The position numbers were made by a program, and so were the translations under genes. Shown here piece after piece: positions 47,401-58,110 of a DNA stretch of 64,000 bases. The first letter of the stretch is position 1. Each line of letters starts with the position of its first letter. The notes beneath the pieces are model-generated. The model was not told the origin of the DNA, did no database searches, and saw only the letters and a program-made list of their open reading frames with translations. The DNA comes from Sipunculus nudus (lineage: Eukaryota; Annelida; Sipuncula; Golfingiida; Sipunculidae): assembly GCA_026874595.1 (NCBI GenBank), contig CM049321.1, forward strand, positions 8,864,979 through 8,928,978. The letters run 5' to 3'.

Positions 47401-50400
47401 TTACTCATCCTTTCTTCTTTCTTCACCTCTTCTGTCTTCATCTCAGCACTCTCCACCTTGACCTCTCTCTTCACCTTGGCATTGTTCTCCTCTCCCTTCC
47501 CCACCTCCATCTTTCTCCTCACCTCCATCCTCTCTCCCTCCTCTCTATCCACCTCATCTCTCTCCACCTCTCTGATCCCCACCTCCTCTCTCCTCTCCTC
47601 TTTCCTCTCTCCCTCCTCTCTATCCACCTCATCTCTCTCCACCTCTCTGATCCCGACCTCCACTCTCCTCTCCTCCATCCTCTCTCCCTCCTCTCTATCC
47701 ACCTCATCTCTCTCCACCTCTCTGATCCCAACCTCCTCTCTCCTCTCCTCTATCCTCTCTCCCTCCTCTCTATCCACCTCATCTCTCTGCTCCTCTCCTC
47801 TCACAACCTCCCTCCTCTCTAACTCCTCTCCCTTCACCTCATTCTTCCCCACCTCCATCATCTCCTTCACCTCCTCCTCTTCTGACCACTGTTGAAAGTT
47901 AGACACAGTAAACATGGGCTGACAGTTTATTTGTATATTTGTAATATAAACAACTGCATAGAGGATAAATTTTAATTGGTCCTTAATTAGTCAGCTGATA
48001 AAGAGCAGTTCACTGATTAAAATTTAAATGCAAGAGCTGAGAAGACAAAGATTTATAGTGATAATATACCCAAGCCTATTTTTTTCTCATATATATCAAG
48101 AGCTTACCTTAACCTCTAATTTAATTGGAGTAATATTAGTCTTAAGTTATTTTTCACTTATTCATTTTTTACTTGTTTGAAATCAATCATCAAGATGTTG
48201 TTTTTTGAGTTAGGATTACGACAGAGAACAAAACAGGAAATATACAATGTTTTCTATAATATATGAGCATGCTTGTTTTATCTTTACTGAGAAATAAATT
48301 ATAAGAAACATAAACTAGTAGCAAAATAAAAACTTACATCTGAACATGAAAAAAGTGAGCCTGAGGCCGACCATGAGTCCACCTGGCCAGGAAGCAGGAA
48401 ACCTAAAATAAGGAATATCTTTATTTTAACCTGAAATATTTACATTTACATAAACTTTATCAACAGCAGGGCAGATAATTAAATGCTTCTTAATTACGGT
48501 GGAAAGAAGAAGCCCCTAGCTCAAGGTGATACAGTGAAACCTTGTTGTGTCGAACTTGCTCAAGTCGAATACTCCGCTTATGTCGAAGTTATAGATTCGA
48601 TATTCCAGACAACTCTATTTGTTTGGCTTGTGTCGAACCTTGGATGTGTCGAAGTTTTCTGAGGGTCCCTTCGACTTCGACACAACTAGGTTTCACTGTA
48701 TATAGTTAATGAATCAGTTAAACAACAACAACAAAATTTGTTTAGCATTGGCTAGATGGACAGACAACATATGAAATGAAATTTTTTTATTTGAATTAGA
48801 ATTAACCATGTTACAACATGACCTTGATGATCAGATTATCAATTATCTGAGTACAATTATCAGATGTGTATCTCAATACCTATCCAAGAGATTTCTATGT
48901 TTTGTTTTGGTGCCATGAAATGTCCTCATATTCATAAAGGTTCAAGCCTCAGATTTTCTGATCTCTGTTGTCCTCAGGCCTGTTTGGATAATTGGATACA
49001 AAATCTGTTATAAATGATTTTTCATATTTTCAGTGACTAGAAATCTGCATTCTAAGGAATGCAAGCCTCCATCCTGTGCATGTCCCTATTGCAGGCTGCT
49101 TCCAAAACTGTGTTTGCATTCACTTATTCAGCCAATATTTCTAGGTTCATTCATAATTAAGTAAATGTAAATTTATGAGTATTTTTAACAACATTCCTGA
49201 ATCCAGATCCTTTGCTAGATCCCCACCAAAATCTGAAGATTCTTTATTGGTCCATTCAAGAAATACCAAGAAAATTTCATGAGATTCCATTCATGATTGT
49301 GTGAATTCTGTTGTGAACAAACACACAAACACACACAACCATGAAAAGGTGTAGGATTATTCCCACAGATAATATAAAACAACATAGGAATTTAAGTTTA
49401 ACACCACCAAATGGCTGAAAGGTCTGTCTGAATTTAGAATGATTATCCATTATATGCCAGGACAGTATACTGCCAGTCAATGACAGGGTTTACACTTTAC
49501 AGAAGATATGAAAGGTTATGGGCAGCTCAACTTCACTGATGCATAACTACCTCCATCTCCTTATACACAGAGACCCTGGCTACTCATTAAGTGACTTACC
49601 TACAAGCCATAGGGTGAGGTCTACACCCTAGGCCCCCTAGCTGGTAAGTCTTGATGCCCACTCTCCCTGACCCACTGGCTGTGATTTATCATACAGGCAT
49701 TAATGGGTTAGTCCATTTATAGTGTAGGGGGGATGTTTCTATTAAGAGGAAGGGGATGAACCCATACCCTCCTGGTGGAGTCTACTTATAATAATCGTTC
49801 TCGGGTTATGAACAATTTTACATTCAAATATATTTACCCTTTGGCGTACGTCGCTGGATGATGTACGTTTTGTTACTCCCTGGCCGTGGGGCCCACTCAG
49901 GGCTGGTGACTTGTGCAGGTGAAGGTGTCTGCACGGGTGAAAGGTCCAGGGTCCTGACCTCATCAGAACCTCCCACCTCCTCACAATCCACACTACAATA
50001 TGAAATATTTTTTCTGACCATGATACACAAAACACAGCCATCTAACTTAATTATATATAACCATTTTAATAGGTACTCGTGGTATGCCAATTAATTCAAT
50101 CCAGGGATAGACATTTACCCTTGCCCAACTGCCTTGGGCAGGTGATTGAGGATTTGGGGCAGGTGAAATCCCACAATGCATGTCTGATAGGGCAGTCAGG
50201 ATGTCAAATCAATCACTGACATTAATTGAAGGGTTCATGCATGTGACCAGTGTCAAATGCATCAACATAAGAAGAAAAATTGACTCATCTAACACATAAT
50301 AAATTACAGTTTAACTCAAAATTTCTGAAGAAATTTGGCTCTTCTTGCACATGACAATTGACAGTTTTACTCAAATTTACAGCATCAATCATATTTTTTT

Positions 50401-52355
50401 TGGCATTTTTTGCCAGAGTATGTTATTATTTGACTATAGAACATTTACTCAGTTATTATGAAATATGGAAAAAAGTCTCTAAATATCTGTCAACACCCCT
50501 GGTTTGAATGGACTATAAATGTCAGGGAACAAGTAATGACCTGAACAAGTGTTAATGAAGTAATACTCTTAATGGAAAAAAATATGGGCAGTACATGACA
50601 GACAAATGTGGGCAGAGGAATTTGATCAACTTGCTGCCCGACTCCGCAGGTGAGAATAAAAGTCAGTGTCTAACCCTGCAATCATGTTAATGATTGGTTG
50701 TTTTCTTTCATAATCAATTAAATCTATGGCAGTTTTCTATAATCTATCATAAACAATTATGTATGCACATATATCCAAGAAGTCATATCATCTTTATATT
50801 TTTATTCTGAAAGAGATATAAGAAAGACAGGGCACACAACAGTGAACAGTATTTAAACTTAACCTTGTGTAAACAAACAAGTGTCAACAAACAGGCTAGT
50901 ATACTATGACCTTTTAGCATGATGCACAAGTTATACTGAATTTACTCGGTCAATATGTTAGGTTTAATTCTATACAGCATTATACCAGAGTAATATAGTA
51001 CATAATATAAGATTGTTAATTATCTTACAATCATCATATATGATTTAACAACTGATTCCTACCACTAATGTGTACCTTATACTGTCAGAACAGGTTTAAT
51101 GAAATGAATGAAAATCAAATGGACTGCTTGAACAGCTTGAACTTGATGGCAGACAGTTGTAGGTTGGTGTGTGGTGGAGTCGGAGAAGTAAAAATGCAAA
51201 TTTGTTTGCAAATAACTAAAACACTGATGCTTTTGGGAAAACATTCAGTACACTGTTATTACTCTTGTTTCTGAAAAGCTGATGATATTTGTGTTTCTTA
51301 TAGTTAACACATAACACCAGCTGACATGATGTTAGAGCACAATTTTACCTCCAATTACCACCTTGAAGGAGTTCACTGGATCAAGCAATATTTTTCTAAT
51401 TGATATTCTTCAAATCATACCTGCACGAGATCTCCAGCTTTTCCTGTGGGTCCACAGTGGAACTCATGGTGACACTCAGAGGCTCAACTTGGAAACACTG
51501 CCAAAAAAAAAAAAATTCTTACAAGAAAGATTTTACAATAATCATTATACCACTTTTGTCTGCAAGTTTATATTATTTTTCAATTTACCTGGCATATTTA
51601 AGACATTAATATTCTAAGAATATTATTATGCAAGGCAAAGTTTTATTATTTTTACATTTTTAATACCTAAATAAAAGTTTTAATTAAATATGATACCAAT
51701 GGATATTTTTAATATTAATTTTATCATTTATTTAACAAAAATCAATGCCCTTGCTTGCTAAAATCAGTTAAGAAGAATCCCTTGTCTTTAACCATATAAA
51801 TTGCCATTAGTGTTTGCATATAACAAAAAACTGTGTTTCCTAATCCATGAGTGTGTATATGCATGAAAAACTGCTTACCCAGTATATATGATTTTGTAAC
51901 TGCGTTGTTTCCAGGTGTCCATCAGCATATATGCTTATACGCATATATATACATATATGAAAATATACATGATTGAAAATAGCCACAGGAATGGTTTTCA
52001 CACATAGGATCTGTGTGGACTCGGGAATAGGGGATAAAATGAAGGCACTCAACATACTTTTTGAGGAAGATCTGCTAGGCCCACAGTACAACTACACTGT
52101 ACATGTATATCTGCAAGTTTAACCATATATGCATATATGCTCTCATGGAAACACAGCTTATATAGGCAAGATTAAGTTAGATTTACATATGCCATTTCTA
52201 TTTATGTAAAATAAGGGTCCTTACTTTTGAGAACAGGGGGTTTCTCCGGAACCAGGAGCGCCCCTTTGACAGAGCCCGGGAGCGCTCAACTGGTTTCCCT
52301 GGAAACCCCTTTTGTTGTAGTGGTACAACCTGAAAAACACAAAGGTATTGTTTTA

Positions 52356-52399
<44 letters not shown>

Positions 52400-54011
52400 A
52401 TAAACAAACACACACATACACAGGGCCAAACATTTATAGTTGACTGCTTGTCACGGGCTGGTAAAAGTTTAAGAAATGGTGGTAGGGTAAAAAAAGGGAG
52501 CTTCAACATCAGACTCCCAACTGGGCAAGTGGTTCCAACATCAATCTTTTGCACAAAGGCCTAGATCTGAACTAATCTCAGTTAGCCAGTTGTCTTGAAG
52601 AAAATGAAATTATAGTGGTAATACCTCTTAATGCATCTTAATTACCTGCATGTTTGTCTGTGTAAAGTAAAGAGAAATATTATTCACACACATTTCAAAG
52701 TTCTATTGTCTAGCCTATAATACAATATATAACAGAATAATATGAAACATACTTTGTGTTCATGGTTGTAGTCACTGGTATTTGTAGTACAAATGAAAAT
52801 TCATGTAGTGCCATTTAAAGTCGACAATTAATACTTTCAAACACTTATGTTGAGCCCTTATATGTAATGTTATAATTGAATTATCAATAAGACTTGCTCA
52901 TGATAAATTTTATATGTAGAAAATCAAAACATAATGTTCACTAATAATACTAATTATTATAATTATCAATACCATTAATATATTACTTATAGTGCATCAT
53001 ATGTAAATATATTAAAACTAAAAATAGTTGGGTATATTAAACTATAAATATATTAAAGTATATCCATTAAACCAGTGAGGGGGTTGGGGTGGGTAAAGAC
53101 CCTAATTGATCACATGTATAATTTGCAATATTTTTAGGATTTTAAAGTTCAATTATAAAAGTGAGCTGGGATGAAACAATAAAAATCTGTTTAAACAATA
53201 CTGGAACCCTACTGCTGACAGTCAAGGTCACCAGACACGTGCAAAACAAAAAAAAACAAAAAAAAAATGCCATGTATATTAAAAAAAACAAAACAAATAA
53301 ATTTACAACAATTAAAGGTTGGGTTGGCAACTCAGTCATGGGTAATTTTATTATGAAAAGGTGTTTGCCATGCATTGACAATTACAATGAGGAAAAATAA
53401 TGCCATGGCTTTACACAGCTTCAATATCCTAAACAAAGCTATTTTCGGTACCCTATTTTCTTTACAAGAAAGCTATTTTTTTTGTCTGCATATGCAAGGT
53501 GGGGACTAAAAATGAAACCCTAGTCCCTCACCTGATCAGATTTTCAATGCCAATGCCAATGGCTGTGTGCTTTAGTGATTATTTCTTAAAACCATTTGAT
53601 AAAAGTTTTACTGAACAGTAACTTGAGTACGGACAGCATATTTCCCCGAGTAAAATATACTAATTATATTGGAGAAAGATAATTCACAAAATGACAAAAT
53701 AACTGACGTAAAACTTATTTATAAACAAATTCTTAAAATTGTTTTAATTTAACATGTCAGAGATGAGAAAATAATGCCAATGCCAATGCCAGTGCCGGCA
53801 ATGGGAAGAAATCATAATAATTAATATGAATAAGCTATTCACAAAAAAGTACTGACGTCTGAAGAATTTTAATAAACAATTACTATTTAGTATTATATAC
53901 TTGAACATACACAGAGCCATTCTTGAGATTAAAAAATAATAAAAAACTGAATATAAAAGCTATAATATGTTAAATAAATACCTTAGTTTTCTTTGACAGA
54001 AAGGAGCCCAT
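41398..54011 (-). CDS. Unrecognised protein, N-myristoylation motif, acidic, low-complexity; 13 exons plus a candidate 14th
   Basis: Exons, in transcript order: 54011-53982, 52329-52225, 51497-51421, 49992-49838, 48402-48338, 47888-47386, 45238-45181, 44644-44227, 43892-43831, 43204-43112, 42618-42546, 42244-42198, 41596-41555, candidate 41463-41398. The first thirteen join in one unbroken frame of 576 codons, every intron GT-AG. With the candidate last exon the protein is 597 residues. The N terminus MGSFLSKKTK fits an N-myristoylation site (Gly2, Ser6, Lys7), so membrane attachment is plausible. Residues ~145-311 are Glu/Arg-rich with four 25-residue repeats. Two Leu/Asp motifs follow (DDLIKEIDEYMGLF, DLDELLQSL), then acidic and Pro/Thr-rich, likely disordered sequence and a basic block (RPVRTFRRYRP). 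I do not recognise a family. The start is the first ATG, next to a donor that preserves the frame. Confidence 0.78.
41403..41449. repeat. (TA)n microsatellite
   Basis: About 23 TA dinucleotides at the end of the - strand gene, only ~170 bp from the 23-bp minisatellite. Confidence 0.97.
41555..41596 (-). CDS. - strand gene, exon 13
   Basis: Acceptor CATTTTTCAG, donor TGTGTG|GTAAGT, 14 codons (PTLMLYEPKPPGCV), phase 0. Confidence 0.68.
42198..42244 (-). CDS. - strand gene, exon 12
   Basis: Acceptor GTATTTACAG, donor TCTCAG|GTATTG, phase 1 in and 0 out. Encodes the basic block DRPVRTFRRYRPTKSQ. Confidence 0.75.
42546..42618 (-). CDS. - strand gene, exon 11
   Basis: Acceptor ACTTTGCAG, donor GAGAG|GTAAGT, phase 0 in and 1 out. 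Encodes TTKVEPVFQPSPPAAPR. Confidence 0.78.
42910..43075. repeat. ~25-30-bp minisatellite in an intron
   Basis: Degenerate units with TTTTCAATATTTTCA and TTGACCATTT, between exons 10 and 11 of the - strand gene. Confidence 0.65.
43112..43204 (-). CDS. - strand gene, exon 10
   Basis: Acceptor TTTTATCCAG, donor ACCATG|GTTAGT, 31 codons, phase 0. Encodes VKRTKLKSVKDRSGLCAAWE then GPGVSPDVTM. Confidence 0.78.
43831..43892 (-). CDS. - strand gene, exon 9
   Basis: Acceptor TTTCTTCTAG, donor CCTCAG|GTCAGC, phase 1 in and 0 out. Gly/Thr/Pro-rich: TRGTAGQVTRPTNKTTSAPQ. Confidence 0.75.
44227..44644 (-). CDS. - strand gene, exon 8
   Basis: Acceptor TGCCTTTCAG, donor CGTG|GTATGT, 418 nt. Encodes LCVPRQTK, DLDELLQSLQVEPATV, then a Gln/Glu/Ser-rich stretch and acidic LLKLLEDEEDIPES and KVISDIVQITDLEDS. 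Markedly GC-richer than the flanking introns, as expected for an exon. Confidence 0.85.
45181..45238 (-). CDS. - strand gene, exon 7
   Basis: Acceptor CCACTGACAG, donor GGAAAG|GTAATT, phase 2 in and 0 out. Encodes DDLIKEIDEYMGLFSAQGK, an amphipathic-looking segment and one of the few parts that looks folded. Confidence 0.8.
45890..46855. repeat. 26-bp minisatellite in an intron
   Basis: About 36 units of ATGATTCAGAGCTCATTACT followed by CAATAC, with variants (CTTCAGAGCT, CCCATGACTC). It fills much of the intron between exons 6 and 7 of the - strand gene. Confidence 0.93.
47174..47349. mobile_element. pogo/Tc1-like MITE, 176 bp
   Basis: Starts after TA with CAGTGAAACTTAAAAATTAT and ends GCAGTTTTACTG; the right-hand TA has become CA. 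Inner arms carry TGACCACA and GGTGGTCA. It lies 36 bp from the donor of exon 6 of the - strand gene. Confidence 0.6.
47386..47888 (-). CDS. - strand gene, exon 6 with 25-residue Glu/Arg repeat
   Basis: Acceptor TTTCAACAG, donor GAGCT|GTAAGT, 503 nt. Four copies of a 75-bp unit (TATCC landmark at 47546, 47621, 47696 and 47771) encode REVERDEVDREEGERMEERR plus about five variable residues. Highly charged, likely helical or disordered. A 165-codon + strand frame here is a shadow of the same repeat. Confidence 0.78.
48338..48402 (-). CDS. - strand gene, exon 5
   Basis: Acceptor CTTATTTTAG, donor TCAGAT|GTAAGT, phase 1 in and 0 out. Encodes FLLPGQVDSWSASGSLFSCS. Confidence 0.75.
48532..48698. mobile_element. 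pogo/Tc1-like MITE, 167 bp, well preserved
   Basis: Left CAGTGAAACCTTGTTGTGTC, right GACACAACTAGGTTTCACTG, flanked by TA on both sides. The interior repeats TGTCGAA and TTCGACA. It lies in an intron of the - strand gene. Confidence 0.78.
49838..49992 (-). CDS. - strand gene, exon 4
   Basis: Acceptor ATATTGTAG, donor AAAGG|GTAAAT, 155 nt, phase 2 in and 1 out. Ser/Pro/Thr-rich (LSPVQTPSPAQVTSPEW), then TYIIQRRTPKG. Confidence 0.82.
50102..50678. mobile_element. 577-bp non-autonomous DNA transposon, CAGGG(A/T)TAGACA ends
   Basis: Left CAGGGATAGACATTTACCC, right GTGTCTAACCCTG, whose complement is CAGGGTTAGACAC. Flanked by CAATC at 50097-50101 and 50679-50683. Sub-terminal TTGGGCAGG and CTGCCCGA are also complementary. 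A hAT-type CAGGG end with a 5-bp duplication; the intact part has no coding capacity. It lies between exons 3 and 4 of the - strand gene. Confidence 0.65.
51421..51497 (-). CDS. - strand gene, exon 3
   Basis: Acceptor TTTTGGCAG, donor TGCAG|GTATGA; encodes CFQVEPLSVTMSS...EKLEISC. The intron before it carries a poly-A/poly-T run directly at the acceptor. Confidence 0.75.
52225..52329 (-). CDS. - strand gene, exon 2
   Basis: Acceptor TTTTTCAG, donor TCAAAA|GTAAGG, 35 codons, phase 0. Basic: GKPVERSRALSKGRSWFRRN. A basic patch after a myristoyl site often helps membrane binding. Confidence 0.75.
52353..52395. repeat. (TA)n microsatellite
   Basis: TA run in the first intron of the - strand gene. 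Confidence 0.95.
53982..54011 (-). CDS. - strand gene, exon 1 with start codon
   Basis: Ten codons, MGSFLSKKTK, then the donor AAG|GTATTT. Gly2 with Ser6 and Lys7-Lys8 fits the N-myristoyltransferase consensus. Confidence 0.7.
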
Positions 54012-54360
54012 CTTGATCGTGAAATCACTTCAAATGGAATGACCATCCAAAACAATGGCATGTTGTCATAACGACCACAGTTCATCCGCGCATGCTCATA
54101 TCTCGTAGTCTTGTCATTTTTTTAATCCATTAAAGTTGCGTTTAACGTAACGTCATGACGCAAAATATGCTTTTTATGCAAGTTACAAGTCTATGAAATG
54201 GCATTTGATATAGAAATATATATAGAACGTGGCCCACTGGCGCTCACAGAAAGATACTTTGTGTTTATTAAATGGTTGATAACACAGGAGTGCCAGTGTG
54301 CAAACAAGGCTCATCAGTGTAAATTTATAAACACACGGCCGGGTAACAAATTACAAAAAG
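54012..54360 (-). promoter_or_regulatory. Presumed 5' UTR and promoter of the - strand gene
   Basis: Directly upstream of the start codon. No TATA box at a suitable distance. It contains the palindrome CGTCATGACG at 54151-54160, which includes CRE-like TGACG half-sites. The start of transcription cannot be placed. Confidence 0.3.
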
Positions 54361-54400
54361 ATGGGGGATGATTGGGTGGGGGGGGGGGGGGGACGGGAAG

Positions 54401-54770
54401 TCAAAGACGGGATAAAACAGCTCCAGTCGGTCTGGTTAAGCCTGGGTCCAACCTATAAGAGTCAACTAAACAGCAAGCTTAACAAAATTTAAAAAAAATA
54501 TATATGAAGTCTTCGCTCAAGTTTGGAAAGGGGGTGGGGGTGGGGGGCGAGGGTCTGCATGGACCCACTCCCTTTTGTTGTGTGCCACTACAACTCAAAT
54601 TAAGACGAGATAAAACAGCTCAAGTAGGCCTGTTTATAAGCCTGGGTCCAACCTATAAGAGTCCACTAAACAGCAAGCCTTAAAGAAAAAAAAAAAAAAA
54701 AAAATATGAAGTCTTCGCCAAAGTTTGGAAAGGGGGGGGGGGGGGGGTTCTGCACTGTGCCACTACAACT
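54401..54770 (+). repeat. ~198-bp tandem duplication
   Basis: Two copies, from about 54411 and 54609, share GATAAAACAGCTC, AAGCCTGGGTCCAACCTATA, ACTAAACAGCAAGC, GAAGTCTTCGC and CCACTACAACTC. They differ mainly in homopolymer length. Confidence 0.85.
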
Positions 54771-57700
54771 CGTTTCTGATAGGTTTAAACCATTTTTGTA
54801 GCCGCTATCTTATTTCAATAATATATATATATATATAATTTATTAAAAATATTTTACAAGATATATTGGCCTACATATGTAATTGGGCCTCCGAGTCAAT
54901 TGACAAAAGTTGCCTATACCAACAACTAATTTAATTCTGATTTGCGCCTTCTGTGAGTGTTTTCTCTTTTTTTTTTACAATTAAATATATCTTTTTAATT
55001 AGGCTCCTCAGTGATTGATAATTTATTATCATTATCACGAACTGCCATATGGAAATGGGAAGAATACTGCATGGATGGGGGGGGGGGGGGGAAGCTATGA
55101 ATTTCGTTTTTCTAGTTGTTTTGTCAACCAAGCTTGAAAGATACAGGTATAAAAAGGAGGAAGCTGCTTTAGACGGTCTAAATGCAGTTAATATAGGAAC
55201 CCTTAAACATCAATTCCACAACAACAACAACAAAATTATTTTTATTTAAGCGAGCGGATTTTCGCACTTAAATTTCTTAAAAAGACAATCCCAGTAAAAA
55301 TGTCGGTATTACTGCATTTTGGGTTTACACGCTGCTGATTTAAAAGCTCCGCAATCATAATACATCAGGAAAATTATAACCGTAATATTACCACAAAATT
55401 GCGGGTAAGCGTGATGTCCTGGATGTAGCCATGGTAACGTTTATTCCACTAATGGTATCTATGGCTGCATCATCCAAGCTGTTCAGAAATAAAGCATAAA
55501 TGTCACCAAGACTCGAGCTGCTCAAGAAGTCTGAAGATATTATTATGACACTTACACGGAGCATCAAAATACCGCAAATTATCCTTAATAATCAGCGAAT
55601 TTAGACTTCTAGGACCAGTTTAATGTCTTGTTTAATCAGTCTGAGTGCGCAATGAATCTTCCCAGGGAAATAAATTAATTAAAAATAAAAGTGAGACAGA
55701 ATGGGTGCAAAAATATTGATTCTTTACGTGCACGATGAAAAATGCCCTTCACTAGGGGCGTGATTACAGGGGGAAAAAATCTGGGAAAGAGAATAATACC
55801 GGTAGGCCTATATGTATGTCTCGTAACAAAAAGCAACGCCATATTTTGCGTCTCGCCACGTTCTCTTTGCTAATTTGCGTGCGAGAGTTATGTAAACAAT
55901 TTACCATAGCACCAGCTAGTACTCTTAACACACTTGATTGTTTAATTACCTATGCCATGGTACTGATCCCCCCCTTTTTTTTAAGATCATGAAGTTATCC
56001 ATCCCATTCAAGGGGACTGCGCACTACCTGAGCTAGAAATTTTCTTTACAGGGTTGCTAAATTTACAGCAACCTATTTTAGTTTAATTATATCTCCTGAA
56101 GATGGCGAAGTTACATAGGGGCCTATGTTTGCTGGGTTGGGTTCTCTTTTAGCAACACTGCGGATTTCTTTAAATTTAGCAATAGACTTTAACTGGGGGA
56201 AATATGGACCAGCATGGTATGTTTAAATTATATAGGATTCTTTAAAATTGAGAGATAGGGCAACGTCTTCGTCTTAACCGAGGTCCAGGGTCATTCACTG
56301 ATAATAGGGTCGCCTTTAATTGTTCTAGAGCTGACCTGTAATCCAACCGTGTAGCCTATGGGGTTGGTTAACATGATGTGAAGCATACATGCACCAACAT
56401 TTGATCAGGGTCTTAATTGAATGAGGCTGAGATCTTTGACTCCATTTAAACTAAAAATAGTTCAATCAGTGGAATTTATGCCGTCTGCATGTGACTGATG
56501 ACCTATGGCTTGTCGCTGGGGTTTCGTTACACTGTAGGCCTATTTTTAATTATGGAAAGATGTGGGACAAAAGTAACATCAGGTGGCGCGAACAATCGCG
56601 TTGTATGTGTCCTTGTGCCAAGAGTAAAATAATTCACAAAACGGAAATGTCCATAAAACTGATAAATAATAAGAGACTGGGTCGTTGCTGTGACCCTGCA
56701 ACAACTATAAGGTCCACTTGCATATCAATTCACCAGTTGACATATCGGTTAAATTTCATGTTGAATTAGTTGACTATCTGGTCAACAGGTGGCGCTTTAA
56801 TTTTGAGTTATTTCCCCTAAATGAAAACTCTATCACCGAGGCATATGCTTTTCTGAGAAAAGTTTTCTCTCAATGTGCTCTGGTCTAATGCACGTGTTAA
56901 AGCTACCCACTTGTCAGGTTTACCCCTGGTAGGCCTTATGTGTTTTCGATTTCATATATTATAGTCAAGGTGGTACCCCGCAACGTTCAGGTTCCCTCCT
57001 CATTTGCCGAATAATGATTGATACTTCATGTACACACAACTTAATAATAAGTTATGATATATATTGGATAAAGTTAGTTTAAACATATGAAATAATGAAA
57101 TTTAATCTAAACATCCGAGAATTTTGTTTTGTTTTGCCCAAGGGTGGGTTCTGTGTTAGGAAAAATAAATGTCTAATTTCCCCCGGGGTAATCATTTCTA
57201 CTGAAATACGTCAAAGATGTACACAGTTATCAAAGGCATGTCTTGTCTTTTTTTCAGGCCTATAGACCTATAACATTAAATGTTGAAAAATGCATCCCCA
57301 TGCACACATGCCAAGCTTGTATGAAAATTGAAATCAAGAGAATTAAATAGGCTCAATTACGACTAATTATGACTAATAATGAATACTTTCCTTCTTATAT
57401 AACAGACAGTGCCAATTGTATTTTGAAAATACCTTATCAAAATTCTTTACATCCATCCTACATGATTAAATATGGCCCTCTGTTAAGTCGCTCCATGTTA
57501 AATACAAAGGGAATCTTAACAGAAATACAACGTGGGATGCCGACTATTAAAGAAGTTTTCAGTGTTTGATAATTCAGTCGTGCTTTTTTTTAATAAGCTA
57601 GAGTGAATTTGCCAGTCTCTATATAATGACATAATACAAAATCATATAATTTGCCCCTGTGATTTTTACTTGCAGGAAATTGCTTCTGCATATTACTAAT

Positions 57701-58000
57701 TATCAATGCATCGTTAACCTTTCTGTGATACTTAATTGTCCCAGAAATAAAACCTAAACCATGCAGTTGCGCATTTATGATATAACCCGAAGGATGATTC
57801 TATATGCGCATCGGTTACGAACGAATTTATAGTGTTCAAACATGGCATATTTAGATTGAGGTACCTCTAACATGTTTTACTTATTAATAACAGTATAAAA
57901 CCGGTTCCCCATCTAAGCGCCACATTATGTTCATCCAGTAAAAGACATCATGTGCATGTGCGTGTGTGTGTGTTCAATCATACTGAACAATTTCTTCTGT
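54771..58000. other. Intergenic, no gene seen
   Basis: No splice-supported open frame. It holds a (TA)n run at 54817-54836, a poly-G run near 55078-55091 and an RFX X-box-like site at 55425-55438; otherwise nothing is recognised. Confidence 0.5.
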
Positions 58001-58002
58001 CA

Positions 58003-58110
58003 GAACAGAACAGAAGTTTATTCAGGAAAAAGGCCTCAGGCCGAAAGTTCCAAACATTTCAATAAAAATTCAATTAAACAAATACATCAACACAATGTAA
58101 GGCAGCAGTC
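58003..58110 (-). mobile_element. 3' end of a non-LTR retrotransposon (CR1-like)
   Basis: On the - strand: GGCCTGAGGCCTTTTTCC, then TGAATAAACTTCTGTTCTG with a short TTCTG repeat. A 3' end of short tandem repeats after AATAAA is typical of CR1-clade LINEs. No reverse transcriptase frame is present nearby; the rest may extend to higher coordinates but is unrecognisable. Confidence 0.55.

Noticed and set aside
47325-47895. + strand frames of 165 and 145 codons rich in Leu/Ser
   Set aside because: Antisense shadow of the Glu/Arg repeat exon, which has correct acceptor, donor and phase on the - strand.
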